A stretch of 64,000 bases of DNA. Origin: Tetrapyrgos nigripes. Lineage: Eukaryota; Basidiomycota; Agaricomycetes; Agaricales; Campanellaceae. The position numbers were made by a program, and so were the translations under genes. Shown here in pieces: positions 11,843 to 22,663 of the stretch (position 1 is the stretch's first letter; the number at the start of each line of letters is the position of its first letter). Where the stretch lies: contig JAACJM010000171.1 of NCBI GenBank assembly GCA_013368315.1, positions 114,697-178,696 on the forward strand, given 5' to 3'. The notes under the pieces were generated by a model, which was given only the letters and a program-made list of their open reading frames with translations, was not told the DNA's origin and ran no database searches.

Positions 11843-12820
11843 TGTCAAGGTTGCTGGTACACTCGATTAACCACCCAAGTCACACAGTTTGAAGATAGAT
11901 ATAAAGTGATTGATTGAGAGATAGAGATAGAGAAAGAGAAACAAGTAGGCTGACTATGCTCTACACTGTGTAGTACTAGTATGGAGCAGAGACAAAGTGA
12001 ACGAACTAAAGGACTAACTAGAATGTCTAGTGGTTTATATAGAGGAGTAATGAATAAGTGATAGGAAAAAGATAGGAGAAATAGGACAAATGTAGGAGAA
12101 AGTGGAGAAATGTAGGGTAAAGATAGGATCAATGGAATGGAAGATTGATTGACAGTTATTATAGAGTTTGACAGGTTTTATAAGGTTTGATGTCATGAAC
12201 TGCTACAGTTCTTTGCCCTCCTTCCTCTTTTACTTCACTATCAAACCCTTTCTCTGATCATTCGTCCATCACATTTCCTCGATAAACCCTTTAACCTTAT
12301 ATTTCTGACTTTGAACTTTATAAAACCTGTCAAACTCTATAATAACTCAATCAATCTTCCCATCTTTCTTATCTCTTATCCATTCTTCCTATCTTTAACT
12401 TGATTGATCCGATCTTCCTATCTTTCTCAACCATATGGCACCATTCTATTTTTACTTACTTTTCTCATCCCTTTGCATTTCTCATATATACTTGAGATCT
12501 CCTGTAACTAATTCCCCAGTTCATTCACTTCGTCTCCGCTCCACACTACTACTACACAGTGTAGAGCCTAGTCAGCCTACTCATCTCTCTTCCTCTCTAC
12601 ATCTCATTTACATCTCTCTCAATCTATCTGTCTGTATCTGTTTTCTTAGTGTGTGACTTGGGTGGTTATTTGAGTGTATCAACAACCTTGACATTTGAAG
12701 TCAGTAATATAAGGTTTTAAACAGTTTATCGAGGAAATCCAATAGATGAATGATCAAAAAATGGGTTCAATAATGTAGTAGAAGAGGAAGGAGGACAAAG
12801 AACTGTAGCAGTTGGTGACA
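11843..12820 (-). repeat. 5' LTR of copy B (interrupted by a solo LTR)
   Basis: The left edge TGTCAAGGTTGCTGG (11843) and right edge GTTGGTGACA (12820) match the family LTR ends. The own sequence is 11843-12190 plus 12699-12820, about 470 bp, because a solo LTR of the same family and its target duplication sit inside. Confidence 0.88.
12191..12693 (+). mobile_element. Solo LTR, same gypsy family, opposite orientation, TSD TTTGA
   Basis: A 503-bp plus-orientation LTR (TGTCATGAACTGCTACAG...CAACAACCTTGACA) sits inside the minus-orientation LTR of copy B. TTTGA at 12186-12190 and 12694-12698 is the 5-bp target duplication. No internal sequence remains, so it is the product of LTR-LTR recombination. 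Confidence 0.9.
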
Positions 12821-12985
12821 TATTCTATTACAGAAAGGATCAGATGACAAGTGGCATCCAGTCGCTTACCTGTCAAAATCCTTATCTGAGACTGAATGAA
12901 ACTATGACATTCATGATAAAGAGTTGTTAGCAATCATATGGGCATTGGAGGCTTGGCAGCACTACCTTGAAGGTGCACCACATTT
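12821..12985 (+). pseudogene. Copy A RNase H continuation (truncated)
   Basis: Immediately right of copy B, after TATTC, the RNase H reading of copy A resumes (QKGSDDKWHPVAYL, ALEAWQHYLEGAPH). It ends abruptly at about 12985, where non-homologous sequence begins. It contains a TGA in the SETE-N context, the same site as in copy C (16073). Confidence 0.88.
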
Positions 12986-14343
12986 GTAGGCCACAGTTGC
13001 CTTAAAATCAAACACTTAATACACCAAAAGGTCAACACAAAGATCACAGTTATAACCACAAAATGTTCAATGAGTGCAGTTAAGTTTGTTTAGAAGCTTT
13101 AGTCCATGTTTCACGTCCTCTACTATTGCTAGCAAGATCCAATACTCTACAGTATGTGGCTTGGGTAGCTACTTGTAATATCTGGTCCTTTTATACTACT
13201 CGCAGCTACAACTATACAGTTACTTATTTCTTTTTGATGTCTGCTAAAAGGTACGTAGAGAAAATACAAAACAAATTGAAAAATCTGTTGGCGAGTTCTA
13301 CCTATTTCCTCGTAAGTAAAGAGTTGCTTATTAGGGTATACAGAAACTGTCCAATATTATCTAAATATTTGTAGGAACTCTCTTCAGTCCTCTTTGTAAG
13401 CCATCTCTGGTTAGTGAGCATCACATCTATGACTCAGAACACTCCACCTATGACTGCTAGGTCCCTCATATGTGTCCTTATGCTAGGGGCATAGGGCTTT
13501 CTCATAGTTTCTTTGTTCTGTTCTGTTTTCCTTTCCCTTTTCTCCAATCTTGCATTGCCAACAGTCTACTACTTAGTCCTACATACGAGTCCAGCTCTTC
13601 TGCAGTCCCATTTGCATACTTATTCATCCTTCAATGCTTTCAATGTCTAGCTAGATGCTTACTGACAGATTTATCTTTATCCAGAAATACTGTTACCTGT
13701 TTGGGTTGTATTCTGATTGTTCAGATGTACTGCAACTTAGTAGAGACATCTGTTCACTATCCCCTCTGTACTGATGGATAGCTGAACTCTCTGGGATCCT
13801 GTACATATATACTTTGTCCTACTTTTATCCACATGTACCTTTTACAGATACTTAAGACTCCCTCAAAGCCATTTTAGTACTACAGGATTTGCCAATACAT
13901 AGATCTAGACCTAGCATGCTTGTCCACATGTCCGATCTTAGCGCTGTCTTCTCTGATCGACCTTTCAGCTGAGGATTGTACTGCTTACGCATTCCTATGC
14001 CCACAAATAGGGGCTATCTTGCACTTCACTGTCCCTTTGGATCACACTAGTAGTTATAATAGGATTCAAAAGCCTTTGTAGGCTATCTTTATTATTTGGT
14101 GGGTCTGCTATCATAACTCCAACTCATACATATCTATCATAGTACTCAGAATGAGTTGTTTCTCCATCCATAAGCACTTAATATTATTGTACCATTGTTT
14201 TCTAGTCCTGCTAAGTATTAACTAGCAGTTCAGGGCTCACCCTAGTCCTCTTATTCCCTTAAAAGAATGTCAAAAACTGATATTATGGACCAAAATCTAA
14301 GTATGTATATGGTGATTTTGTATGGCATATCAACAATTCAGTC
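12986..14343. other. 1.36 kb without recognisable genes
   Basis: No convincing coding frame or known element is visible. It separates the truncated copy A from the gag of copy C and shows no similarity to the pre-gag region of copy B. It may be part of another decayed element. Confidence 0.5.
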
Positions 14344-15408
14344 ATGTCCAATGTAGTGCCCAACGACTCCAATAGTACTTCTGAACGAGGAAGGAAACCT
14401 GATGAGGCGAAATGGTGGTTAGCATTGTTCAACCACTACTTACATCAGAACAAGGCCAAATACTTGACTGAGGACTCTAAAGTGTCCTTATTCCTCTCGT
14501 TCTTCACAGGAGAAAAAGGAGGAGATTGGGCAACTCAGTGTATTGTGGAACGACAAGATGATGAGGAAAATGAGAGAGTCCAACCAGGAGATAGGCGATG
14601 GACAACTTTGAAGGAGATAAAGGATAGGTTCAAAAAGGACTTCAAAGCCCTTGCTGCTGATGAGGCTGCAAAATCTAAGATCAAGAATGCTAGGATGAAG
14701 GGAACAGACATTAGTAGCTATAATAGTATCTTCAATACATACAGAGAAGAGTCAGACTACAGAGAAACGGCTCTTCTAGATTTCTATAAAGCAGGTCTTT
14801 CAAAAGATCTTCAGAAGTCAGTGGGGCAAACATGGCCAAAGTGGAAGGATTTCAATGAGTATAGGGATAGGGCAATGGATCTCCATTTGGAATGGTTAAA
14901 CAAGAGAGAGAAGGAAGGACGATCAAGATCATTCTCTACCCCAAGGACAAATTTGGGTCCTTCTCAGGGACAGACAGTAGCAAGCATGAATGCACTTATG
15001 AATATGGGACCAGGTGCTAACTTGTCCTTTACTCCTTTACCTAAACTGACACCCAAAGAAAGGGACCGACTCCAAAGACTAGGAGCATGCTTTGCATGTA
15101 GACAACCCAGACACATGAGCAACGAATGTCTGACATTCCCAAACAATACTCTGAGGTCTTTAACAGCTCAGAATACTTCCTGAAACTTTCCTCCTCATGC
15201 TGTCAGGACAGCTGAAACTTCAGCTCCATTGTCATCATCTAGTTTGCCACCGGTAACAGTGGCTCAAACATTGTTGTCGTCTTCCTCTTGTAATGTAATC
15301 AAAGATATTTCAGACATGATGAACAAGGTCAAGGGTTTGGAAGGAGAAGAAAAAGAACAAGCCAGTGTATATTTGAAAGCTGTTATAGTGAAGATGATGG
15401 ATTTTTAA
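14344..15408 (+). pseudogene. Copy C gag (capsid and zinc knuckle)
   Basis: The reading frame opens at 14344 (MSNVVPNDSNSTSERG), continues for 279 codons to a TGA at 15181-15183, then stays open to about 15408. The body is an Arg/Lys/Glu-rich retrotransposon gag domain. Near 15088-15129 a CX2CX4HX4C zinc knuckle (CFACRQPRHMSNEC) would bind genomic RNA. Compared with copy B it lacks about six codons after GRKPD. The TGA is probably a former CGA. Gag would package the RNA into virus-like particles. Confidence 0.88.
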
Positions 15409-15539
15409 ATCACTCCTCTGTTATGTCATCAGAAGGAGTTGTACAGTATGCCGGACAGTATAAGAACAATTAATATCATGTGTTAAAACCCTTTTGTGAG
15501 TGTACCTTTTCTTCAGAATTAAGAATGTCAGCAGCAGCT

Positions 15540-17860
15540 TAATCTTCACAGAGACCCTAGAAGAACATCAACAAATGGTCAAACAGGTGCTCATGCAACT
15601 TCAGGAGAATGACCTTTACACCAAACCAGAAAAGTGCACCTTCGAAGCCAGCTCAGTAGAGTTCCTGGGTCTTATTGTATCTCATAACACATTGGCAATG
15701 GATCCTATCAAAGTCAAAGGCGTTACTGAATGGCCAACCCCACGAAACATCAAGGATGTTCAATCATTCTTAGGATTCAGAAACTTTTATCGTCAATTTA
15801 TACATGACTTTTCTAAAGTCACTCGACCACTCTTCAATCTTACGAAGAAAGATGAACCATGGAAGTGGTCTGTGGAAGCAGAAAAAGCCTTTCAGGCACT
15901 CAAAGATGTGTTTACTTCTTCACCAGTCCTATTAATGTCTGATCATTCTAAGCCATATCAAGTAGAAGTAGATGCTTCTGACTATGCAACAGGAGGTATT
16001 CTATCACAGAAAGGATCAGACAACAAGTGGCATTCAGTCACTTATCTATTGAAATCCTTATCAGAGACTGAATGAAACTACAACATTCACAATAAGGAAT
16101 TGTTGGCAATTATACAGGCACTAGAAGCTTGGCAACATTACCTTGAAGGTGCACCGCATACTATTGAAATCCTTACAGACCACAAGAATCTGGAGTACTT
16201 CACCACCTCTCAGAAACTTAGCCAACGACAAGCAAGGATGGCTTTGTTTCTTACCAGATTCGACTTTATCCTGATCCATAAACCCAGAAGTCTCAATCAA
16301 AGTGATCCTCTTTCTCAAAGACTGGACCATAAAGAGGGGGTTGAAGACGACAATAAGGACAGAGTGTTACTAGACCCCAAGTTCTTCAGAATTCAAGCTA
16401 CAAGACTGGGGACAGTGGTTGCAATTGGAGATGCTGAACTGAGAAGACGAATTAAAGAGTGTCCAAAAAAAAGGATAAGGAAGTCATGAGTGCTCTCAAA
16501 GTCATCTTAAACAATGGTCCATGCTTGCTGGTCAAGAACTTACAGGAATGGAATTACAAAGATGGAATCATTTTGTTCTGAGGCAAAGTCTACGTCCCCT
16601 ATGACCAACAATTATGTAGAGACATATCCTCACTGCAGGACATCCAGGCTGGTTCAAGACCTATGAACTAGTTAGTAGAGAGTTTTGGTGGCCTGGTATG
16701 TCAGTATTTGTTCATGATTATGTCAAAGGATGTGCTACCTGCCAATTGACCAGGGCACAAAACCATCCATTACATGTACCACTGGTCCCAAACAATGTTC
16801 CAGAATGACCCTTTGGTACTATTACCACTGATTTTATCATGGATCTTCCAGAATGTGAAGGCTTCAACACAATTCATGTAACAGTGGACCAGTCAACTAA
16901 AACAGTAGTTGTTTCTCCCTGCTGAAAGGATATTGATAGTGACAGTACTATTGATGTTTTGTTCAACAACACGTGGCGACGGTATGGTCTGTGGGACAAA
17001 ATGATATCAGATCGAGGACCGCAGTTCACGAGCCAGGTTATGAGAGGGATATATGCTAAGTTAGGTATCACCTCAGTTCTTAGTACAGCTTATCATCTGA
17101 AAACAGATGGTGAGACCAAAAGATTCAAACAAGAACTCGAACAATACTTATGAACCTTCTGCAACTATTGTCAGGATGATTGGATCAAATATCTGCCATA
17201 TGCTGAGTTTTTCCATAACACTCGAGTCCACTCAGCCACTGGAAAGTCATCTTTTGAATTACTCCATGGATATCTCCCTCAACTCTTTCCATCAATTAAT
17301 CCCTCTTCACATGTACCAAAAGTTGAAGAATGCCTTCAGAACTTAGAAGCGCTGCGTGAAGAGTTGAAAGCAAGTCTAACAACTGCTGCAGAGCTGATAA
17401 AGAGACAGAATAAAGTGCTATTGGACAGAAAGAATTTGAAAACAGCAAGGCCAAAAGCTAAGTTGGCAAACCATCGTCATGGACTGTTCGAAATCACTGA
17501 TGTAATTGGTGAAGTTAACTATTGTCTCAAACTGCCAAACACCTGGCAAATTCACCCAGTATTCCATACTTCACTACTATCACCATACAAGGAGACTGAA
17601 GCTCATGGAGTGAATTATCCAGGGGAACCAGTGGAGTTACTGCCAGAAGATAACAAGTATGACATGGAAGCAATTCTAGATTGGAAGCCAACTAGGAATC
17701 ATTGAGGAGTGCAGTATTTGGTCAAGTGGTTGGACTACTCAGACTCTGAAAATTCATGGGAACCAGCTTCAAGTTTAACGAAATTGAAGGAGATGATTGA
17801 AACTTTCCATCAAGAACACCCAGACCCATATTGCCCACCAAACCTGATATGTGAAGGATC
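15540..17860 (+). pseudogene. Copy C pol: RT end, RNase H, integrase, chromodomain
   Basis: The reading starts inside reverse transcriptase, just past the YMDD motif (FTETLEEHQQMVKQV, 15545). It runs through the connection and RNase H (VEVDASDYATGG), integrase zinc region and core (MISDRGPQFTSQVMRG near 17000), the integrase C-terminus (17364-17700) and a chromodomain (QYLVKWLDYSDSENSWEP, 17709-17765). Stops lie at 16073, near 16579, near 16928, 17151 and 17703. A frameshift lies in an A-run near 16470, and deletions occur near 16630 and 17420. Protease and the RT catalytic core are missing. Confidence 0.9.
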
Positions 17861-17936
17861 CACAGTACACTTGATGGGAATTAGTTTCAGAGACATTTGG
17901 AGAAGTATGTGTGTGCTCCAGATGAAAGCACAACTT

Positions 17937-17949
17937 AAAGAGGGGGTAA
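17937..17949 (+). other. Polypurine tract of copy C
   Basis: AAAGAGGGGGTAA directly precedes the LTR start TGTCACGAAC. It is identical to the tract of copy B. Confidence 0.8.
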
Positions 17950-18399
17950 TGTCACGAACTGCTACAGTTCTTTGTTCTCCTTCTTCTTCTACTTCGTTAT
18001 TGAACTCATTTTCTGATCATTCATCTATTGCATTTCCTTGATAAACCTTTTAAACTTTATATTACTCACTTTGAACCTTATAAAACCTGTCAAACTCTAT
18101 AATAACTGTCAATCAATCTCCTATTCTATTGATCCTATCTTTCCCCTACATTTCTCCACTTTCTCCTATGTTTCTCCTATTTCTCCTATTCATTGCTCTT
18201 CTATATAAACCACTAGACATTCTAGCTAATCCTTTAGTTCATTCACTTTGTCTCCACTCTGTACTATACTATGCAGTGTAGAGCATAGTCAGCCTACTCG
18301 TTTCTCTTCCTTAACCTCTATCTCTCAATCAATCATTCTGTATCTGTCCTCAAACTGTGTGACTTGGGTGGTTATTTGAGTGCATCGACAACCTTGACA
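17950..18399 (+). repeat. 3' LTR of copy C, 450 bp, uninterrupted
   Basis: The sequence starts TGTCACGAACTGCTACAG and ends GACAACCTTGACA. It is the clearest full-length example of the family LTR here. CT-rich CTCCTATTTCTCC-type runs fill its middle, and a TATATAAACC motif near 18204 could be the promoter. Confidence 0.92.
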
Positions 18400-18636
18400 G
18401 GAACAAGATAGGAGAAATAGGAGAAATATGGGAGAAAGTGGAGAAACACAGGATAAAGATAAGATCAATTGAATGGAAGATTGATTGATAGTTATTATAA
18501 AGTTTGACAGGTTTTATAAGGTTCAAAGTCAGTAATATAAGGTTTAAAAGGTTTTAAAAGGTTTATGAATGATCAGAAAATGGGTTCAATAATGAAGTAC
18601 AAGAAGGAGGACAAAGAATTGTAGTAGTTCGTGACA
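18400..18636 (-). repeat. Inverted LTR fragment abutting copy C
   Basis: Starting GGAACAAGATAGGAG and ending GTAGTTCGTGACA, this is about half of a minus-orientation family LTR. It joins the 3' LTR of copy C base to base, so C probably inserted into this LTR. The matching left half is not found on the other side. Confidence 0.82.
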
Positions 18637-18804
18637 GTGTTCCTGTAAGAGATGTATGATGAAAAGATGAACAAATGATGAAACAGGGATGATCAAAGAA
18701 AGATGAACAAAAGATAGGGCAAAGAATGATCAAAACAATGATCAAAAGGCAGTGATTGATGAAGAAAAGAAACAGAAAATGAACGAAAATACCCTGAAAT
18801 AATA

Positions 18805-19526
18805 CTGTCATGACAGGGCTGTCAGGATGCAGGGAGCAGTGAATGACCAGCTGTTTGTGTAGGTGTTCCAATTCGATCACTTTCTCCTCAGTTAGGTGAA
18901 TTTCTTGTATAAGGAGAATCCCTATCTTCTTGTCTCTCATGATTTGGTTAATATGGAACCATTTATCTGACAAACGGCTACCCAGACCTCGCATGTTCAA
19001 CATAGCTATCTTGACAGCAGCCTTGGTATTCTTCTTCATTCTTGGCTATCTTGTTGGAAGGGAAGAGGGTCATTGTCCACATCATTTTCCCAGTTTCTGG
19101 GGGTACATAGTGGTACCATCTGTCTCTGTCTACTGTAAATTGTGAGTGCACTGGTATTATGTTTCTGCTATGTAATGAGACAGTTATGTTACTTGCTTGA
19201 TTCTCTCTGTGTCTTGGTGTGGTGTGTACTTGGTATGTACTACCCCGTGTGCTGGGGGCCTGTTGTGGAAGAGATCGGTCTACTAAGGATCCACTGCACA
19301 GACTCAGAGGGCATGTCCTGAATGCAGCTGGGTCCTTTGAAGTCACTGTTCCATCAACAGACTTGCTACTATTCCCCCTGCACCCGTCATTAAGATCACT
19401 ACCAGTAGCCAGGGCAGAAACCCCTCTGGGTACAGGCAGGCATGAGCTTACCACTCTGTAACCTGGTGGTGATAGAGATAGGGAAGAAGTATTTGCAGTT
19501 GGCTTATACAGCACTCGTTGCACCAT
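18805..19526 (-). pseudogene. Non-LTR retrotransposon (LINE) endonuclease fragment
   Basis: On the minus strand, 19039 to about 18815 encodes KIAMLNMRGLG, DKWFHINQIMRDKKIGILL and IQEIHLTEEKVIELEH. This matches the start of an exonuclease-endonuclease-phosphatase domain of fungal LINE elements, which nicks target DNA. Upstream, 19526-18978 is open in another frame and may be the preceding part of the same ORF, implying a frameshift. After the DSP codons near 18817 similarity ends, so reverse transcriptase is absent. Confidence 0.6.
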
Positions 19527-21243
19527 GCAGTCTCAGTCCCTGACTAAAGGAGAGCTTGGCTCCTTGCAAAGGGGCACTGTCCATTCATACTATGCAAGTA
19601 TAGTTAGGCTCCACTCACATTTTGGATCAAGACTTTTGCAAACTAAGCCCAGCACATGTCCACGCTGTTGTTAGGCAAATGAGTTGCCTTCAAGATTTGT
19701 ATGGCTTTCCTGTCCTACCATTTGGATAGGAGTCAGTATATGTGGGCCACACAAAGTGAGCTTTCTCATATAAGTTTGGGTTTCTTACTTGATTTCTCAG
19801 GTCAAAGCCTACTCAATGGTAGGGAGAATTGATTCTAACTTTGTTGTTCTTCCCAATTTGTATCATTGCACACAAGGTAACTTGATTATTATAATACTAA
19901 TTAACAGGACACTATAGCAAAAGACTGTCTCAAAATCATTGGTCTTATTCTGAGGATCGGTCAGGAGGGAACTGCTGGAAACCACTACAATGGTATCGGC
20001 TATGGGATTACTCAGGGTTCAGTAGCTGAGCTGGCAGTCAATGTCAAAAGCTCCAGCCTCTAGGCATGCAAAGGGAGTTGATGAGGTAGCCTAGGGTTCA
20101 TAGGCAGGGCAATTTTTTTTGGGAGAGAGGACCATAGGATAGTGAATGCATAGGTTGGTGAATAAGTGAGGGATATGGCATGGGTGCATTCATCTGGAGA
20201 TTTGGCATACGAAGGGGAGTTGATGGGCCAGGCAGTCGTAGTTATCGAGACAGTCAATAATAGAAAGCATGTGTAGCGCTTGGTGAAGGAAGGAGGTGCC
20301 TGGGCTGCAACTGGTTGTCTGGTAACATGGCAATAGTATGTCTTTCGCCATTTGCATGGATATTTTTCTGTAGCTGCTAATGGAGTAGCTAATGGGCATG
20401 GTTACCACTGGGGGGCAGTTGGTGTTTCTCAAGGGGACACATGAAGGAGAAGAGACTCTAGGAGCTCTAGCTCTCCTGTATGTGGTGCGTCACTGTTTTC
20501 CTCATCCTTGCCCATCTTTCTGTGTGAGAAAGCATGGGAATACTCTGGCCAGACGGTGGTTTGAGTTCTACATCTGGAAACTGCAGAATAGCTATGTAAC
20601 TCTACATAGCACTGATAGCTCGGTCAGACTGGCTAGCTAACCCCCCTTCTACATAATTCATGATAGAAGGGAGCCAAGTAGCTAGAACTCTAGAGTGGCA
20701 GCCTATGTGAGCTATAAGAGCTATGGCAGCTATGTGGGAACCCTGAAATCAGTGCCATAACATCACAAAACTTTGCTTCAAAGCTGAAAGGGTCTTGAAA
20801 CCTTCATGGCATACCAAGCAGCATTGTCTCAGGCATATAATACAGACAGCTAATTTTGTATATGGTATGCAGGATAGTAGATCAATTATATTAGCTGAAA
20901 GCCTCATTCAGCTTCAGCCAGGATGTACAGTACATGAGGATTTTAAATGAATGGGACAAGGAATACAGTGGCAGTGACACTAAAGAAATCTGTAATGTAG
21001 AGAACAGGAAACGCTTGATGTAACCAATCCTAGTTTATGCACAAGCCAAAGCACAGTCAGCAGCAAAATCATCCACCAAAAAGTGACCACCAAGAGTGTT
21101 TGAAGTGGCAGCCTCTTGAGCGACAATCCCAGTTAAAGCCCTAATCACTATCAGAAAACTGGTGGACTGGATGGATCACACAGCTTACCTCCTGTTCAGA
21201 AATAGCTGCTTCCTACGATCATACAAATCATTACTTCCCGAGG
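19527..21243. other. 1.7 kb with no supported gene
   Basis: Only short overlapping frames occur and none shows a recognisable domain. CTATGTAG- and AGCTATG-type words repeat near 20590-20740. This may be the 3' part of neighbouring decayed elements. Confidence 0.4.
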
Positions 21244-22663
21244 TTATGCTCCAAGAGTCCAAGTGTCCCATTTTTTAAGGCTTTCCAGATGAATATCATA
21301 TCTTGTGGAGTACACATCCATCGCAAAAATGCCAGCCTTGTAGTATCTGTCCTGCCATTCATTGATGCAGAACTTGATCTGCCAAGTATGTTGGTCAGTA
21401 ACTATTAAGCCAGAGTAGAGAATAGTCTCACTGCAGTAAGAACTAGTGCAAGTGCTGGAAGAGGAATTATTTGCTCTGGAAAAAAATCCTCCCTTATCCC
21501 TTCTGACTTCAACCCCTTGTTGAACCATGCACCACTCACGATGCAATCAATGATGGGAGAATCATAATAAACTTGTGCTTCCCTGGGACCAGGATGTCAG
21601 TTCTGTAGAAGAATCATCAGCAACAGCATCACAGCAAAACAAGGATTGCAAAAAGCACTTACGTTGAAGATAAAGGAGTGGTCATTTGACTTCAGCTCAA
21701 CCACCAACTCACAGTTCAGATTCTGTTTCGTAACAGTATCTGGTGTGAGAAATCTGAAAGCTGGACCATGCGGAGCACCAACAAAAGCGTGTGCAACGTC
21801 CTTGATCTCGCCACGGTACTGGGCCAAGTGCTGCGTGATCTAGACAGAAGCATTTGAGATTATTCATCAAATTCACATTCAAAATGGAACAGAAACATAC
21901 AATGTTAAGCTCTGATAATGTGGGCTGAGGTGCATCCTGGTAATCACAGCACTCAATAAGAAATCTGCAAGCAAGGTTCCATGCATCCACAGCCATTTTA
22001 TCAGCCTCCTGCAACTTTTCCTTCACCCAAGGTGTCTGGTGCAACATGACATGACGAAAATAGACAGCTGCAATCTCCACTAGGCATAGACGTGCTGGAA
22101 GGAGTACCTTCATGGCATCCTTCACCTTCTTCTGGCAACCATTAGCAACAACAGCAATGACAGCAGCATCTGATGGTGATCCATCAGCAACATCACCACT
22201 ATCTTCTGGAGGCTCCATGTGAACTTCTTTATGTTTCAGGGATTGGCAAGGGACCTAAGGGAAACACCATGTCAGACATTGCCAATGTCAGAACAGAAAG
22301 AAATACCTACAGCTACATTGGTTTCCTTCTCTGATTCATTGTATGAAGCAATCAGGGGTGAGAAATCAGGCATGATATTGTGAGTCCTGGGCTGCTGATC
22401 GAGAAGCCTGAACCTGTGCAATGTACATGAACAAATATCAGTCAATGACAACAAAAATACATAGCAAATGAAGACTGCTTCTGGTCTACATGAGACTGCA
22501 GTGCATCCATCATTTGCAGATTGGAGAGAAGTGCCACTAGAATTGTGGGACTGATCTGTTGGGCAGGTCCCAAAGAATCACTGCCTGCTCCAGTACCCTG
22601 TGATGAGGATGAATTAATGGGTGCAGTAGTCTGCTGTTCACGATGCTGAGCAATGGTTTCCAC
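21244..22663 (-). pseudogene. DUF6532-like protein remnant
   Basis: This minus-strand remnant has several exons. A low-complexity start (22663) precedes FRLLDQQPRTHNIMPDF. An exon at 22218-21900 carries MKVLLPARLCLVEIAAVYF. Another at 21840-21660 carries HAFVGAPHGPAFRFLTPD. The last (21590-21244) carries DSPIIDCIVSGAWF, IPLPALALVLTAVR and CINEWQDRYYKAGIF. The order of PII(x)n, ALVLTAV and an EW...F...Y tail fits DUF6532, a basidiomycete family of unknown role common near transposons. A frame change near 21430 separates ALVLTAVR from the last segment. Confidence 0.6.

Larger units (their letters stand above)
6369..12820 (-). mobile_element. Nested Ty3/gypsy chromovirus copy B, TSD TATTC
   Basis: This is a complete minus-strand LTR element inserted in the RNase H region of copy A. 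The 5-bp target duplication TATTC lies at 6364-6368 and 12821-12825, and copy A's reading frame continues across it. LTRs are at 6369-7658 (3' LTR in element sense) and 11843-12820 (5' LTR). Each is about 450-475 bp once its own insertion is removed. LTR ends are TGTCAC...TTGACA; the outer base at 6369 has changed (AGTCAAG). Inside lie an N-terminal extension ORF, gag fused to RT by an internal deletion, RNase H, integrase and chromodomain. It is non-autonomous: protease and most of gag are missing. Confidence 0.92.
14344..18399 (+). mobile_element. Ty3/gypsy chromovirus copy C, 5' incomplete, 3' LTR present
   Basis: This plus-strand copy has gag (14344-15408), an internal deletion, RT from its catalytic-domain end onward, RNase H, integrase, chromodomain, polypurine tract and a 450-bp 3' LTR (17950-18399). 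No 5' LTR is found upstream. The 3' LTR abuts an inverted LTR fragment, suggesting that C landed in another copy's LTR. Many TGA stops and small indels make it defective. Confidence 0.88.

Noticed and set aside
5161..17860. Classical RIP (CpA to TpA) as the cause of the stops
   Set aside because: The stop codons examined and the three-state codons involve CpG sites. A CpA bias is not evident by eye and would need counting.
18640..18800. GATGAACAAATGATG-type purine-rich sequence as a separate LTR
   Set aside because: It begins CTGTCATGAC-like on the minus strand but no second end or target duplication is visible, so it is left unassigned.
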